The translations under genes were made by a program, and so were the position numbers. Under the pieces are notes generated by a model. The model saw only the letters and a list, made by a program, of their open reading frames with translations, was not told the DNA's origin and ran no database searches. A stretch of 64,000 bases of DNA from Io17-Chloro-G2 sp965226915 (GTDB lineage Bacteria > Chloroflexota > Dehalococcoidia > Lucifugimonadales > UBA3495). The stretch spans positions 124,001 to 188,000 of the forward strand of contig CBDDEJ010000011.1 in assembly GCA_965226915.1 (NCBI GenBank), in the 5' to 3' direction. Each line of letters starts with the position of its first letter. Position 1 is the stretch's first letter. Below are positions 9,241 through 18,308 of the stretch, piece by piece.

Positions 9241-9293
9241 TCGACCCACACATCCAAATTTCGCTCCCCAAATTCAATCTAGGAGATGGTGGT

Positions 9294-9767
9294 TTGCCCA
9301 AAGAGTTGAAAGGAGACCTAAACGGGCAGGGGCTGAAGGTGGCGGTGGTGGCGGCCCGTTTCAATGAGATCATCACGCGCCAGCTTTTGACCGGCGCCAT
9401 CGACACATTGGCCCGGTATGGAGTCGCAGACCAAGACATCAGCGTGGCCTGGGCGCCCGGGGCCTTTGAGCTGCCACTGGTGGCCAAGACCATGGCGCAA
9501 ACGGGAAACTACGACGCCGTCATCTGTCTTGGCGCCGTGATCCGGGGCGAGACCGGCCACTACGACATGGTGGCCAGCCAATCGGCCGGTGGTATCGCCT
9601 CAGCGGGCCTGCAGACCGGGGTCCCTGTCATATTTGGCGTTCTTACCACCGAGGATATAGACCAGGCCTTTAACCGCGCCGGCGGCAAAGCGGGGAATGT
9701 GGGCAACAACGCGGCCATGACCGCAGTTGAAACAGCCCGCCTGCTTCTGACAATCAAAGCCGGTTAG
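9294..9767 (+). CDS. ribH: 6,7-dimethyl-8-ribityllumazine synthase
   Basis: Penultimate step of riboflavin synthesis, condensing the ribityl-uracil with dihydroxybutanone phosphate. 157 aa, standard length. Motifs: VVAARFNEIITRQLL, WAPGAFELPL, CLGAVIRGETGHYDMV, FGVLTTEDIDQA, and GNVGNNAAMTAVE. The catalytic His in the GETGHYD segment is present. Start TTG with AGGAGATGG upstream. No FMN riboswitch is visible in the 53-nt leader and the other rib genes are not adjacent. Confidence 0.96.
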   Translation: MPKELKGDLNGQGLKVAVVAARFNEIITRQLLTGAIDTLARYGVADQDISVAWAPGAFELPLVAKTMAQTGNYDAVICLGAVIRGETGHYDMVASQSAGGIASAGLQTGVPVIFGVLTTEDIDQAFNRAGGKAGNVGNNAAMTAVETARLLLTIKAG

Positions 9768-9796
9768 CTATCAGCTATCAGCTATCAGCTATCAGC
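9766..9796. repeat. 7-bp tandem repeat (AGCTATC)n
   Basis: About four consecutive copies of AGCTATC just after the ribH stop codon. A single related unit (TTCAGCTATCAGC) lies after the nitrilase gene near 18252 and a relative (GCCGTCAGCCGTCAGC) near 32655, all in intergenic spots. Confidence 0.85.
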
Positions 9797-9863
9797 CCAT
9801 TGTGATTAATCGTGCTGCTGAGTGTTTCAGAGCATCCTACTACGGGATATAACGGTGTGATCT

Positions 9864-10766
9864 ATGAAGTTTGGCGTAACCATCCCCAATAACTGGGGCA
9901 TATTCGACCCGCAGCAAGTCTTGGCCTTTGGCCCGATGGCCGAGGAACTGGGTTACGACTCGGTCTGGGTGATGGACCACCTTTTCAACACCGGCTATAT
10001 CCGTGAGAGACTGGAAGACAAGCCCTATTACCATCCGATGGGAACACTATCCTACCTGGCCGCGACCACCAAAAAAGTCCTCTTGGGCACCTCGGTGCTG
10101 GTGCTGCCATATCACAACCCAGTGGAATTAGCCAAGTACGCCGCCAGTCTGGATCAAATGTCCGGTGGACGCGTGACCTTGGGAGTCGGTGTGGGCGCCA
10201 TGACCGAAGAGTTTCAAGCCCTGGGTATCCCCATGCGCCAGAGGGCGTCACTTACCAACGAGAGCATCAACCTGATGCGGGAATTGTGGTCCAGCCCTAG
10301 TCCCAGCTTTCACAGCCGCCGGTGGGATTTTTCAGACCTATATTTTTCCCCTAAGCCAGTGCAGCAACCATACATTCCCATTTGGGTGGGAGGAGCAAGC
10401 CCCGGTGCCCTGAAAAGGGCCGCAACCCTTGGCGACGGATGGCATCCGTCGGGAGTGTCGCCTGAAGAATACAGCCTGGCCAAGCGGGAAATACAGGATT
10501 TAGCGGAGGCCTCCGGGAGGGACTCCAGTCACATGACCTGGTCTTTACGGGCGGAAGTTCAAGTCCATGGCCGGCCCTCCAGCGAACGAACGGCTGGCCG
10601 GACCGCGCTCCCCGGCGACGACCCGGCGGGTATGACTGCGATTATCGAAGCCTATGCCAACGCTGGTGTAGAACACGTGATCCTGGCTCTGAATTCCGGC
10701 GACGTGGATGCCCTAAAGAGGGTGATGGAGACCGTGGCCGAAGAGGTAATTCCCCGGCTTCGCTAG
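9864..10766 (+). CDS. LLM-class F420-dependent oxidoreductase
   Basis: Luciferase-like TIM-barrel oxidoreductase, 300 aa. Visible are the N-terminal FGVTIPNN strand, MAEELGYDSVWVMDHLF, LLGTSVLVLPYHNPVELAK, DQMSGGRVTLGVGVGAM and PIWVGGASPGALKRAATLGDGWHP, which are the common LLM landmarks. A TIGR-type F420 class is likely, but FMN cannot be excluded. Start ATG at 9864. No operon partner is evident. A second LLM gene, interrupted by a MITE, lies at 36796-38083. Confidence 0.88.
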   Translation: MKFGVTIPNNWGIFDPQQVLAFGPMAEELGYDSVWVMDHLFNTGYIRERLEDKPYYHPMGTLSYLAATTKKVLLGTSVLVLPYHNPVELAKYAASLDQMSGGRVTLGVGVGAMTEEFQALGIPMRQRASLTNESINLMRELWSSPSPSFHSRRWDFSDLYFSPKPVQQPYIPIWVGGASPGALKRAATLGDGWHPSGVSPEEYSLAKREIQDLAEASGRDSSHMTWSLRAEVQVHGRPSSERTAGRTALPGDDPAGMTAIIEAYANAGVEHVILALNSGDVDALKRVMETVAEEVIPRLR

Positions 10767-10776
10767 CAGCGCCGCC

Positions 10777-12255
10777 CTACTCGCCGCTCGATTCCCCAGG
10801 CGCGTCCGACGACGATTTGGGGGCGGATTCCGGAGACGTTTGGGGAGACGGTTCGGGGTTGGCCCGCTCCCGGCTGGCCAGGAACTCCCTGATTTCCAAC
10901 CAACCGCTACGCAGGGATTCAATTTCCTGTTGGCTTGCTTCCAGGTGGCCATAATGGGCCGATTGGAAGCCATCGACTATCTCATTGACTGGGGGATCCG
11001 GCATCAAATCTTTTAAGTCCCATTGATGCTCTTTGGGCGTCTGCCAGTCCCGCCGGGGCTGGCCGATGCCTTGCGCCATTTCCAGCAGACCGTGATAAAA
11101 CTCTCGAGGCGTGCGCGGCTCTCTGGCCCTCCCTCCTCGGTCTCTAACGAGACCAAGGTTCCGCCACCATTCGGAAAGGAACGAAGAAATGTCCTGGTTC
11201 GCCTTGCTCCAGCTGAAGATGGACTCCCGCGTCTCCTCCACATCCGGTTGGACACGCCACCCGCGCCGGACTCGAAAAATCCGGTACAACACTAGGCCGG
11301 CCACAGCGGCGGCGGTGATGAACCCGATACCTTTGAGCAGGTTGACCACCAGGGATGGGATTCCGCCATCGCCCGTGTCCTCCCGCATAGCATCCTGGAA
11401 CTGTTGGATCTGCATTGCCGCCCGTTCCAAGCCGCTTAAGTCACCTCCGCCGAACATGGACGATATCCAATTGCCCAAAAGCACCAATAGCCCCGCCACA
11501 AAACCCAGGGCCAGCAAAAACGGTTTGACCACCCACAGTCCGATGAAGCCAATCATGCCTAGGGTAGACCGCGTTACATCATCGAATCCGCCCAACCCCA
11601 AAGCCATGGCCAAAAGCCCTAACAGCAACACGGCGCCAACGCTGGCGCCTATGGGCAGCCACCAGTCCCACGACATGGCCTGGGACTCTCCAATCTCGGA
11701 TGTGAACCGGGCCAGGGCCATGCCTGACAATCCCACCGCGAAGAAGGCCATCACCAAAAAACCATTTACTATCTGGTAGGGGCTGATGCTGTCGAACAGC
11801 AACGCGGCAAACAGCATGATCGCGCCAAATCGAAATGAACTGCGCACTGCGTCGAATGCGACCTCATCATGCGCGAGCGTTCCCGACCGCCACCACAACG
11901 TCACCAGGAATCCCACGCTCAAAACCAAGGTCACGGCCTGGCCGGCGTCGCCCCCGATCATGGCTCCAACCGGCGCCAAACCCACCCCCAAGTTAAGAGT
12001 TAGCAGGAAAAGCAGGGAAATGAGGCTGATGGCGACCCCAAAATAACCGCGCAGACTGGCGGTAAACCGCAAGGTCTCAACGTACATCGACAGAACGTAA
12101 GCCCAACCCATGCTCAATAGGACCAGCCAGAAGGGCAAAAAGGCGTCAGGCCGCTGGAGAGAGTTCGAGAGCATCCCGAATAGGAGATAAAAAGCACAGG
12201 TCTCTAAGAACAGGGCCACGCCGGTAACGGCGCCAGTCCTCCACATTCGGCTCAT
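10777..12255 (-). CDS. Membrane protein with C-terminal DUF4129
   Basis: 492 aa. About nine hydrophobic segments occupy the first 320 residues, followed by a cytosolic tail whose FYHGLLEMAQGIGQPRRDWQTP stretch (FxxxL plus RxxxQTP) marks DUF4129. In many bacteria this domain follows a transglutaminase core. Here it is the third gene of moxR-DUF58-DUF4129, separated from the DUF58 gene by 28 nt, and the usual transglutaminase domain is absent. The function of the set is not established; a role in assembling or maturing a cell-surface or membrane complex is the usual proposal. Start ATG at 12255. Confidence 0.8.
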   Translation of the reverse strand: MSRMWRTGAVTGVALFLETCAFYLLFGMLSNSLQRPDAFLPFWLVLLSMGWAYVLSMYVETLRFTASLRGYFGVAISLISLLFLLTLNLGVGLAPVGAMIGGDAGQAVTLVLSVGFLVTLWWRSGTLAHDEVAFDAVRSSFRFGAIMLFAALLFDSISPYQIVNGFLVMAFFAVGLSGMALARFTSEIGESQAMSWDWWLPIGASVGAVLLLGLLAMALGLGGFDDVTRSTLGMIGFIGLWVVKPFLLALGFVAGLLVLLGNWISSMFGGGDLSGLERAAMQIQQFQDAMREDTGDGGIPSLVVNLLKGIGFITAAAVAGLVLYRIFRVRRGWRVQPDVEETRESIFSWSKANQDISSFLSEWWRNLGLVRDRGGRAREPRTPREFYHGLLEMAQGIGQPRRDWQTPKEHQWDLKDLMPDPPVNEIVDGFQSAHYGHLEASQQEIESLRSGWLEIREFLASRERANPEPSPQTSPESAPKSSSDAPGESSGE

Positions 12256-12283
12256 GCTCGCCTCTGGGTCAATGCAACGTATC

Positions 12284-13546
12284 TCATCCGGTTACTTCAA
12301 CACCTGCCACCGGCTCACCGGCTTGATCGCCGTCCGTGGGTCCATCGCCATCCACGGAACGCAAAGCAGCGCCTACTCGAAACATGGAAACGCCGGGGAG
12401 TTCCATTTCCGGCGGTCCGTCGCCGGTATACAAAGCCATAACCTGGTATCCACGTTGCACGATCTCTTCCACCTCCCGCGCCAGCGCCACGGTAACGATG
12501 GCCGTGACCAACACCACGGTGGCGCCTGTAGGCATGGACGCCCGCTCTCCTTTCATGACTTCCACTAAAGTGGTGACCGAGAATGGACCGGCCATGGCCA
12601 GGGCTTCAAAAACCAGCGCCAATTGATCGGACGCCGACCCCAAAGGGATGCTCAGCCATTTTCCTGAGTAGCTGGCAACGGCATTACTGGCCAACCCGAA
12701 ACTGAAACCCAGGCCGGCGCAATGACTGGCGACCGATGCCGCGGCAGTCACAGTGCGTTCGAAAAATGCCCGGTTGTTGCCCTGCCAAGCGTGCTGGCTG
12801 GTGGAGGCGTTCATGGCTATGAGGACGTTCATGGAGACCACCGGCTCAAACACCTTGGTCTGGAGAGATTGCCGGCGGGCGCTGGCCTTCCAATCTATGT
12901 GCTTCATGGGATCGGTGGGAACATAGTCCCGCAATGTAAGGAAACGGCTCTGGTCTTGATAAAGCGGCCGCTTGCCTTGTGCGCCCCCCATGGGATGCTG
13001 CTCCGGGAAAACCAATTGGTCCAAATCCACCACCCGGGGATACACCAAGACGTGCTCTAAATCAGTTAGAGATACCTCCACTGACGTGAACCCGAAGATG
13101 TCGCCGCTGCGAAGCCGCAATGGGCCGATACGATGATAACCCCGGGTGGCGCACGTCATCGTGTATTTCCAAGACGCCTTTTGGTAGGGAAGAAGAGAGG
13201 TTGCGATGCTGTGTTGCCGGTTGATCTCTATTCCAGTTCCCTTGAATTTCGCACCGGTCAACTCCAAGCCATTGGGAAATGGATCTTCCATATCCACCCA
13301 GATCAGCGGCAATAACTTATCGTTGAAAAGGGTGACGGTATAGTCCAGGGAGTCGCCGATAAACGCCCGGGATTGGGAAATCGTCCGCTGGTGAGCAACC
13401 CGGCGAAAAGCGTACTTTTCCCACAACCGGCCGGTGAGGGTCATGATGATCACAATGGACCCCAACACCAAGAACAACCCCTGGCTGGCCACCAGACCGA
13501 TGAAAACCAGGATAGCGGCGATCAGAAGCCATACCTCGCCGATCAT
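12284..13546 (-). CDS. DUF58 domain protein
   Basis: 420 aa. Two N-terminal transmembrane helices are followed by a beta-rich segment and the hallmark DUF58 sequence PTDPMKHIDWKASARR near residue 210, then a vWA-like fold (VLIAMNASTSQ). It is encoded directly after a MoxR ATPase and before the DUF4129 gene, the standard order for this family. MoxR-type ATPases are thought to remodel vWA/DUF58 clients. The specific process is unknown. Confidence 0.88.
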   Translation of the reverse strand: MIGEVWLLIAAILVFIGLVASQGLFLVLGSIVIIMTLTGRLWEKYAFRRVAHQRTISQSRAFIGDSLDYTVTLFNDKLLPLIWVDMEDPFPNGLELTGAKFKGTGIEINRQHSIATSLLPYQKASWKYTMTCATRGYHRIGPLRLRSGDIFGFTSVEVSLTDLEHVLVYPRVVDLDQLVFPEQHPMGGAQGKRPLYQDQSRFLTLRDYVPTDPMKHIDWKASARRQSLQTKVFEPVVSMNVLIAMNASTSQHAWQGNNRAFFERTVTAAASVASHCAGLGFSFGLASNAVASYSGKWLSIPLGSASDQLALVFEALAMAGPFSVTTLVEVMKGERASMPTGATVVLVTAIVTVALAREVEEIVQRGYQVMALYTGDGPPEMELPGVSMFRVGAALRSVDGDGPTDGDQAGEPVAGVEVTG

Positions 13547-13595
13547 TACCTAATTTCCATGTGAATCACCCTAAATCACTTAAATTTTGGGGAAC

Positions 13596-14537
13596 CTATA
13601 CCGGCACGGGCACCTGGCCCAAGATTTCGTCGACAATCAACTCTGCAGTCCGGTCCCGCAGACGGGCTTGAGGCTTTAGGATCATGCGGTGGGCTAGAGC
13701 AAAGGTGGACAGGGCCTTGACGTCGTCCGGGGTGACGAACGCACGGCCTTGTATCGCAGCTAAGGCCTGGCAACAGCGAAAAAGCCCCAAACTTGCCCTG
13801 GGACTGGCGCCCAGTTCCACATCGGCATGGCCTCGGGTGGCCTGCACCACTTGCACGATGTAGTTTTGCAGCGCCGGCTCAACATGAACCTCGGTCACCA
13901 GCGACTGGAGGTCTACTATTTCCGGCCCTCCGACCACCGGCTTTAGTTCCAGCTCAGGAGATGATCTCCGGAACCGAGACAGCATTTCCTGCTCCTCTAC
14001 CTCCTGTGGATAACCCAACCTGATGCGGAGCAAGAAACGGTCAAGCTGGGCTTCTGGAAGCGGAAAGGTGCCTTCCAGTTCAATGGGGTTTTGGGTCGCG
14101 ATAACCAGGAAGGGCGATGGCAATGGGATGGTTACTTCATCAATGGTGACTTGGCGCTCCCCCATGGCCTCCAACAGGGCCGATTGGGTGCGCGGTGTCC
14201 CCCGGTTGATCTCATCGGCCAGCACGATCTGGGAGATTATGGGACCGGGCCGGAATTCAAAATCGCCGCTTTTCTGGTTATAGAAGTGGATGCCGATGAT
14301 ATCCGACGGCATAAGGTCCGGGGTGAACTGGATGCGTTTAAACGTGCAATCTAGTGACTGGGCCAGACACCGGCCCAGGGTGGTTTTCCCGATTCCGGGC
14401 ACATCTTCTATCAGCAAGTGGCCGCCGCTCAATATGGCCGCCAGTGTCAGTTCAATAACTCCACCCTTCCCCACCAACACCGTCTCGATATTAGCTTTGA
14501 TCTTGGCGGCAGCTTCAGCAACTAAGCTTGTGTCCAA
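13596..14537 (-). CDS. MoxR-family AAA+ ATPase
   Basis: 313 aa. Walker A is EDVPGIGKTTLG, Walker B is VLADEINRG, sensor 1 is FLVIATQNP and the arginine-finger/sensor region is PEAQLDRFLLRI, followed by the C-terminal lid with ASPRASLGLFRCCQALA. Start TTG at 14537. It is first in the operon with DUF58 and DUF4129 genes and is probably the chaperone-like ATPase for them. Confidence 0.93.
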   Translation of the reverse strand: MDTSLVAEAAAKIKANIETVLVGKGGVIELTLAAILSGGHLLIEDVPGIGKTTLGRCLAQSLDCTFKRIQFTPDLMPSDIIGIHFYNQKSGDFEFRPGPIISQIVLADEINRGTPRTQSALLEAMGERQVTIDEVTIPLPSPFLVIATQNPIELEGTFPLPEAQLDRFLLRIRLGYPQEVEEQEMLSRFRRSSPELELKPVVGGPEIVDLQSLVTEVHVEPALQNYIVQVVQATRGHADVELGASPRASLGLFRCCQALAAIQGRAFVTPDDVKALSTFALAHRMILKPQARLRDRTAELIVDEILGQVPVPV

Positions 14538-14626
14538 AGGTCTTCACGTCCCCCATCGGTCTCGATTCAATTAAAAATATGGGCAGCTCTTGTTGTTGAT
14601 ACCAGCTTCATTCATGGAAAGGGGAG

Positions 14627-15328
14627 TTAACGCCGGCTTAATTGCTCTTCGGCTTCCCGCAAATCTTTAAACGAATCGACGCTTCGCCAAAAGGCTCGGG
14701 ATTTCAGCGCCGCCAACTGGCCGGCCTGGGCCAGCCGGGGAAACGTCTCCGTCTCATGGTCCCCCAGCTCCGGCAACTCCATTGCGATCCGCCGCTCCAG
14801 GACATAAACCCCGGCATTGATCCAATACGGAATCTCCACTTTTTCGCGGAACCCCCGGACCGCGTCGCGATCGTCGATATCAACGATGCCGTAGGGAGAA
14901 ACCATTGGGACTACCATGATGGTGGCCATATGGTCCGGATTCCCCTCTTTGATTCTTCCGTGATGTTCCAAGATGGCGGCGGAAGCCTCCTCGGTGACCA
15001 CGTCGCCATTGAGCACCATTACCGCTTGTTCGTCCAAGGGCACTTGAGTGAAGCCCTGGCGTATCGCCCCACCGCGGCCCAGAGGCGAGTCTTCAAGGCT
15101 GTAATGAGCCCGGATGTCAAACGCGGCGCCATCGCCAAAGTAATCCTGGATGGCTTCCGAAAGATACCCGGCCAGAAACACCACGTCGGTGACGCCGGCT
15201 TGTTTCAGCCATTCCACCTGATGCAACAAGATAGGCTTGCCGCACACGGGAACCATAGGCTTGGGCAAGGTGTCGGTCAATGGGCGAAGCCTCTCTCCCT
15301 TTCCCCCAGCCAGAATCAACGCATACAT
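14627..15328 (-). CDS. Sugar-1-phosphate nucleotidyltransferase
   Basis: 233 aa single-domain transferase that activates a sugar phosphate with an NTP. The N-terminal LILAGGKGERLRPLTDTLPKPMVPV is the nucleotide-binding loop with the conserved Arg and Lys. VLNGDV supplies the metal-binding Asp, and WINAGVYVLE is the distal motif. It lacks the left-handed beta-helix of GlmU-type enzymes. RmlA, ManC-like and heptose cytidylyl/guanylyl enzymes all share these motifs, so the sugar is undetermined. It may supply donors for the nearby GT4 pathway, which is only a guess. Start ATG at 15328. Confidence 0.85.
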   Translation of the reverse strand: MYALILAGGKGERLRPLTDTLPKPMVPVCGKPILLHQVEWLKQAGVTDVVFLAGYLSEAIQDYFGDGAAFDIRAHYSLEDSPLGRGGAIRQGFTQVPLDEQAVMVLNGDVVTEEASAAILEHHGRIKEGNPDHMATIMVVPMVSPYGIVDIDDRDAVRGFREKVEIPYWINAGVYVLERRIAMELPELGDHETETFPRLAQAGQLAALKSRAFWRSVDSFKDLREAEEQLSRR

Positions 15329-15349
15329 ACCGCATGGCCCCTTATTAAA

Positions 15350-15410
15350 GATCCCGGTTAAACATCCCGGTTAAACATCCCGGTTAAACATCCGGATCAA
15401 ACATCCCGGT
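15350..15410. repeat. 13-bp tandem repeat, about 4 units
   Basis: Unit CATCCCGGTTAAA repeated with slight drift just upstream of the nucleotidyltransferase gene, within its 5' leader or promoter region. Copy number could vary among strains. Confidence 0.8.
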
Positions 15411-15576
15411 GGAAATCGGCCTTTTCCCGACGGCGCCTAATATAACATATTCCGATAAACAGCCGTAGCTTTGACCCAGCTATGGACCGGCTAGCTAGAA
15501 TTGACCGGGGAAGGCGCTTCCGTGCTATTAGAGCAAATTCCCCAGGTCTAAATACCCCGTGCGTAACGTTCTGAGT

Positions 15577-15594
15577 ATATGACCATAGTCATAT
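15577..15594. promoter_or_regulatory. Candidate operator of the toxin-antitoxin pair
   Basis: Perfect palindrome with arms ATATGAC and GTCATAT around CATA, ending 13 nt before the antitoxin ATG. Phd/YefM-type antitoxins usually autoregulate by binding such palindromes. Confidence 0.55.
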
Positions 15595-15607
15595 TGAGTG
15601 GTGCAGC

Positions 15608-15838
15608 ATGAGAATCATCAAAACGTCGGAATTCAAAGCCAAATGCCTAAAGATCATGGATGAAGTTGCGGCGACCGGGGAGACCGTAGTAATCACCAAA
15701 CACGGCGTGCCCATCACCGAACTAACGCCCGCCAAACGCAGGCCGGATTCCCTCTTCGGGGCCATGAAGGGGTCAGTGACCTACATGGGCCACATAGTCT
15801 CCCCCATTGGCGAGGAATGGAAAGTCCAACGTGAGTAG
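15608..15838 (+). CDS. Phd/YefM-family antitoxin
   Basis: 76 aa. The start MRIIKTSEFKAKCLKIMDEV and the ITKHGVPITELTP segment are typical of Phd/YefM DNA-binding antitoxins. The C-terminal tail (LFGAMKGSVTYMGHIVSP) is the part expected to wrap the toxin. It overlaps the PIN-domain gene by 8 nt, and a palindrome lies just upstream, both as expected for an autoregulated pair. Confidence 0.88.
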   Translation: MRIIKTSEFKAKCLKIMDEVAATGETVVITKHGVPITELTPAKRRPDSLFGAMKGSVTYMGHIVSPIGEEWKVQRE

Positions 15839-16298
15839 CCCGGTTCTCCTGGACACTAACGCACTGATTTTTTCCGTAGAAGGAGACAGCCGAATCTTGT
15901 TGGTGGCAACCGTCAGTTTTTGGGAGATTGCGATGTTGGCCATGCGGGGGAGAATAAATTTAGCGTATCCTCTTGGCGAATGGCGCCAAACGGCATTGAA
16001 ACTCGGCATCAGGGAAATCCCGCTCACCGGTGACATCGGAATTCGAGCGGCGGAACTAGATGGGCTTCCCGGGGATCCCACTGACCGAATGATCACAGCC
16101 GCAGCCATGGCACAGGGGGCTACTTTGATCACGGCCGATTCGAGTCTCTTTGCCGTCGTTCGAACCGGAGTCCTCACCTCCAAAGCCTGCCGTGGAACCA
16201 TTCCACCATGGGGCAAAATTGAGGCAGGCATTAGGAACTCGCTCCCAATGCCTGCCCGTTGCGATGTTCTCCCGAATCTGAATAGTGGTGCTCCCTAG
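15831..16298 (+). CDS. PIN-domain toxin (VapC-like), internally shortened
   Basis: 155 aa, start GTG overlapping the antitoxin stop. PIN-domain RNases have four acidic residues: here LLDTNALIF (first Asp), SFWEIAML (Glu), DPTDRMITAAA (Asp) and LITADSSLF (Asp), so the catalytic set is complete. The loop and helix normally between the first strand and the WEI helix are about 20 residues shorter than usual, with LIFSVEGDSRI running straight into LLVATVSFWE. Activity is therefore uncertain. The gene's stop overlaps the convergent Bax-inhibitor gene's stop in a shared CTAG. Confidence 0.8.
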   Translation: MSSPVLLDTNALIFSVEGDSRILLVATVSFWEIAMLAMRGRINLAYPLGEWRQTALKLGIREIPLTGDIGIRAAELDGLPGDPTDRMITAAAMAQGATLITADSSLFAVVRTGVLTSKACRGTIPPWGKIEAGIRNSLPMPARCDVLPNLNSGAP

Positions 16299-17014
16299 TC
16301 TCGGCCTCCCACGAAATGCAGGATGAATAGGAACATGTTCAAGAGGTCAAGATAGAGGCGCAGAGCGCCCATGACGCCGATGCGGTTTACGGCCAGTGTG
16401 TCTCCGCTCACCAGAGCCTCGGAGGTCATCTCCTTGATCCTCTTGGAGTCGTAGACGGTTAGGCCCATGAAAATGATCACACCGATAAACGACACCAACC
16501 ACTCCAACACCGTGCTTTGAAAAAACCAGTTCGCCACTGACGCCACGATCAAACCGAAGAGCGCCGCCATGAGGATGGGCCCCCACTGGGTTAGGTCCTT
16601 CTTGGTGGTCAATCCAAAGATAGACAAACCGGCAAAGATAGAGGCGGCCGAGCCGAACGCCAATCCGATGCTCCCCAGTTCGTACACCAGGAATATAACC
16701 GACAGGGTTGTTCCAGTAAGCGCGGAGTAGAGGAAAAACAACCCCAGCGCCACCGGTGGCGCCAGCTTGTTGATGGATGCTGATATCAGCAACACCAGTC
16801 CGATTTGGGCGCCAAACAGCAAAATCCAGATGAATGAATTGCTGAATAAAGCCTCTTGGACATTGGGGTTATTGGCGACCACCACCGCAACGGCAGTGGT
16901 CAAAACCAAGCCGCCGGTCATCCAAAGATAAACTCTGCCCATGGCGCTGACAAATGCGCTATTGATTTCCGCTTGCGACGGTATAGCGAAATTCGACGAA
17001 TAAGACATGCTCAT
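16295..17014 (-). CDS. Bax inhibitor-1 family membrane protein
   Basis: About 239 aa with seven predicted hydrophobic segments. LTGTTLSVIF and FIGVIIFMGLTVYDSKRIKEM with GALRLYLDLLNMFLFILH at the C-terminus are typical for the YbhL/YccA-like BI-1 family, a pH-sensitive calcium-leak channel family. The ATG at 17014 has AGGAGG about 8 nt upstream; an upstream in-frame extension lacks a ribosome-binding site. Confidence 0.9.
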   Translation of the reverse strand: MSMSYSSNFAIPSQAEINSAFVSAMGRVYLWMTGGLVLTTAVAVVVANNPNVQEALFSNSFIWILLFGAQIGLVLLISASINKLAPPVALGLFFLYSALTGTTLSVIFLVYELGSIGLAFGSAASIFAGLSIFGLTTKKDLTQWGPILMAALFGLIVASVANWFFQSTVLEWLVSFIGVIIFMGLTVYDSKRIKEMTSEALVSGDTLAVNRIGVMGALRLYLDLLNMFLFILHFVGGRD

Positions 17015-17204
17015 CTTTGGCCTCCTCGTCTCGTAATGAACTTCCCTGGAGATTCCCCTGGAGAGTACTGCGGCTTGCCCCAATTCTTGAGGTCCGGTGA
17101 CGTTCCCAAGGACTGCCTTAACGGAAATGATATCACAACAATATCAAACAATGGAAAATAGATAGTCGTTTATAGAAAGGGGAAGCGATGTTGGCAAAAA
17201 ATGG

Positions 17205-17275
17205 CTGCCCCGCCTGGGTTCGAACCAGGGATTTCAGCTTCAAAGGCTGGCGTGTTACCGCTACACTACGGGGCA
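17205..17275 (-). tRNA. tRNA-Gln (TTG anticodon)
   Basis: A 71-nt cloverleaf on the minus strand. The acceptor stem is TGCCCCG with CGGGGCA, the D arm lies in TAGTGTAGCGGTAACAC, the anticodon loop CTTTGAA gives TTG, and the T arm is CCTGGTTCGAACCCAGG. The outermost anticodon-stem pair (C/A) is mismatched. CCA is not encoded. Confidence 0.92.
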
Positions 17276-17461
17276 ACGTTGAGGCCGGCTATGGGGAAGC
17301 ATCTGGCGTGCCGGACCTTTATTTTCGCCCCCTTGCAGGGCAGCGTCAAGGGGAACCACCACCGGAGGGCGATGCTATAATTGGCCTGGCTTACAGCGCC
17401 AGCATCCCTTCGGACCAACACCGCAAATCCAGACTGGCTCAGTCCTGCCATGGGAGATTTC

Positions 17462-18247
17462 ATGAATCGCCTGCGAATCTCATTGCTGCACCTGGCCCCG
17501 GTCACCGGCGACGTGGCCGGGAACCGCAAGCTGGTGGAATCGGCGGTGTCGATGGCCGCCGGGCAAGGCGCCGATTGGGCCGTCACCCCGGAGCTATGCA
17601 TCCCCGGCTACCTCTTCGCCAACATGATCGGCACCGACTGGATCCTGCCCCAGCCGGACCCGTGGATGCAGGGCTTCTGCCGCCAGGTAAAAGATTTAGG
17701 AATAACGGTCTTCCTGTCCCACCCCCACAGAGACCCGGAAACCGACAAGCTGTACAACACGGTTTTTGTGGTCAACGCCCAGGGAGAGATCATCGGCAAA
17801 CATAGCAAGGTCAAGGCTCTGCGCGGCGCCGAGGGCTGGTCGAGTCCCGGGGAGGAGATAGTCCCGCTGTCGCCCCAGGGCGAAGATGGAGTTAAGGTCG
17901 GCGTACTGATTTGCGCCGACGCCTATAAGAACGAGGTGGCCGGAGAACTACAGAAGAAGGGCGCCCAGATGTTGGTGTCGCCGGCGGCGTGGGGGCCGGG
18001 CCAATGCGCCCCAGACGGTGAATGGGAACGGCGGTCAGGAGACACCGGCCTGCCCATAATGGTCTGCAACCGCACGGGCATGGAGCCCGATGAGCTGGAT
18101 TACCGGCGGGCGGAGAGCGTGGTCGCCAAAGATGGCGAGAGGCTGTTGCAAGGAATCAGCGACCGGTCGGTGATTTTGACCTTCGACTGGGACATGGATT
18201 CCATGACCTCAATGTCCGGCGATTTCGAGAGGACGTATTTGGATTAG
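17462..18247 (+). CDS. Nitrilase-superfamily amidohydrolase
   Basis: 261 aa carbon-nitrogen hydrolase. The catalytic triad is visible as Glu in VTPELCIPGY, Lys in KHSKVKALRG and Cys in GVLICADAY. The subfamily is not clear: NAD synthetase glutaminase domain, omega-amidase and carbamoylase all share this core. No partner synthetase domain is fused. Start ATG at 17462 with GGGAG upstream. Confidence 0.85.
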   Translation: MNRLRISLLHLAPVTGDVAGNRKLVESAVSMAAGQGADWAVTPELCIPGYLFANMIGTDWILPQPDPWMQGFCRQVKDLGITVFLSHPHRDPETDKLYNTVFVVNAQGEIIGKHSKVKALRGAEGWSSPGEEIVPLSPQGEDGVKVGVLICADAYKNEVAGELQKKGAQMLVSPAAWGPGQCAPDGEWERRSGDTGLPIMVCNRTGMEPDELDYRRAESVVAKDGERLLQGISDRSVILTFDWDMDSMTSMSGDFERTYLD

Positions 18248-18279
18248 CGTTCAGCCTTCAGCTATCAGCCGTTTAACGC

Positions 18280-18308
18280 GTAGGGGCGGGTTTAAAACCC
18301 GCCCCTAC
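18280..18308. terminator. Perfect 14-bp palindrome between convergent genes
   Basis: Arms GTAGGGGCGGGTTT and AAACCCGCCCCTAC surround a single A between the convergent nitrilase and ruvX genes. It could act as a bidirectional terminator. It also has the form of dispersed REP-like palindromes common in related genomes. It reaches into the last codons of ruvX. Confidence 0.65.

Noticed and set aside
9766..9796. CRISPR array
   Set aside because: The unit is 7 bp with no spacers; a simple tandem repeat.
15350..15410. CRISPR or iteron origin
   Set aside because: Four drifting 13-bp units without spacers, Rep gene or AT-rich melt region; no evidence of an origin.
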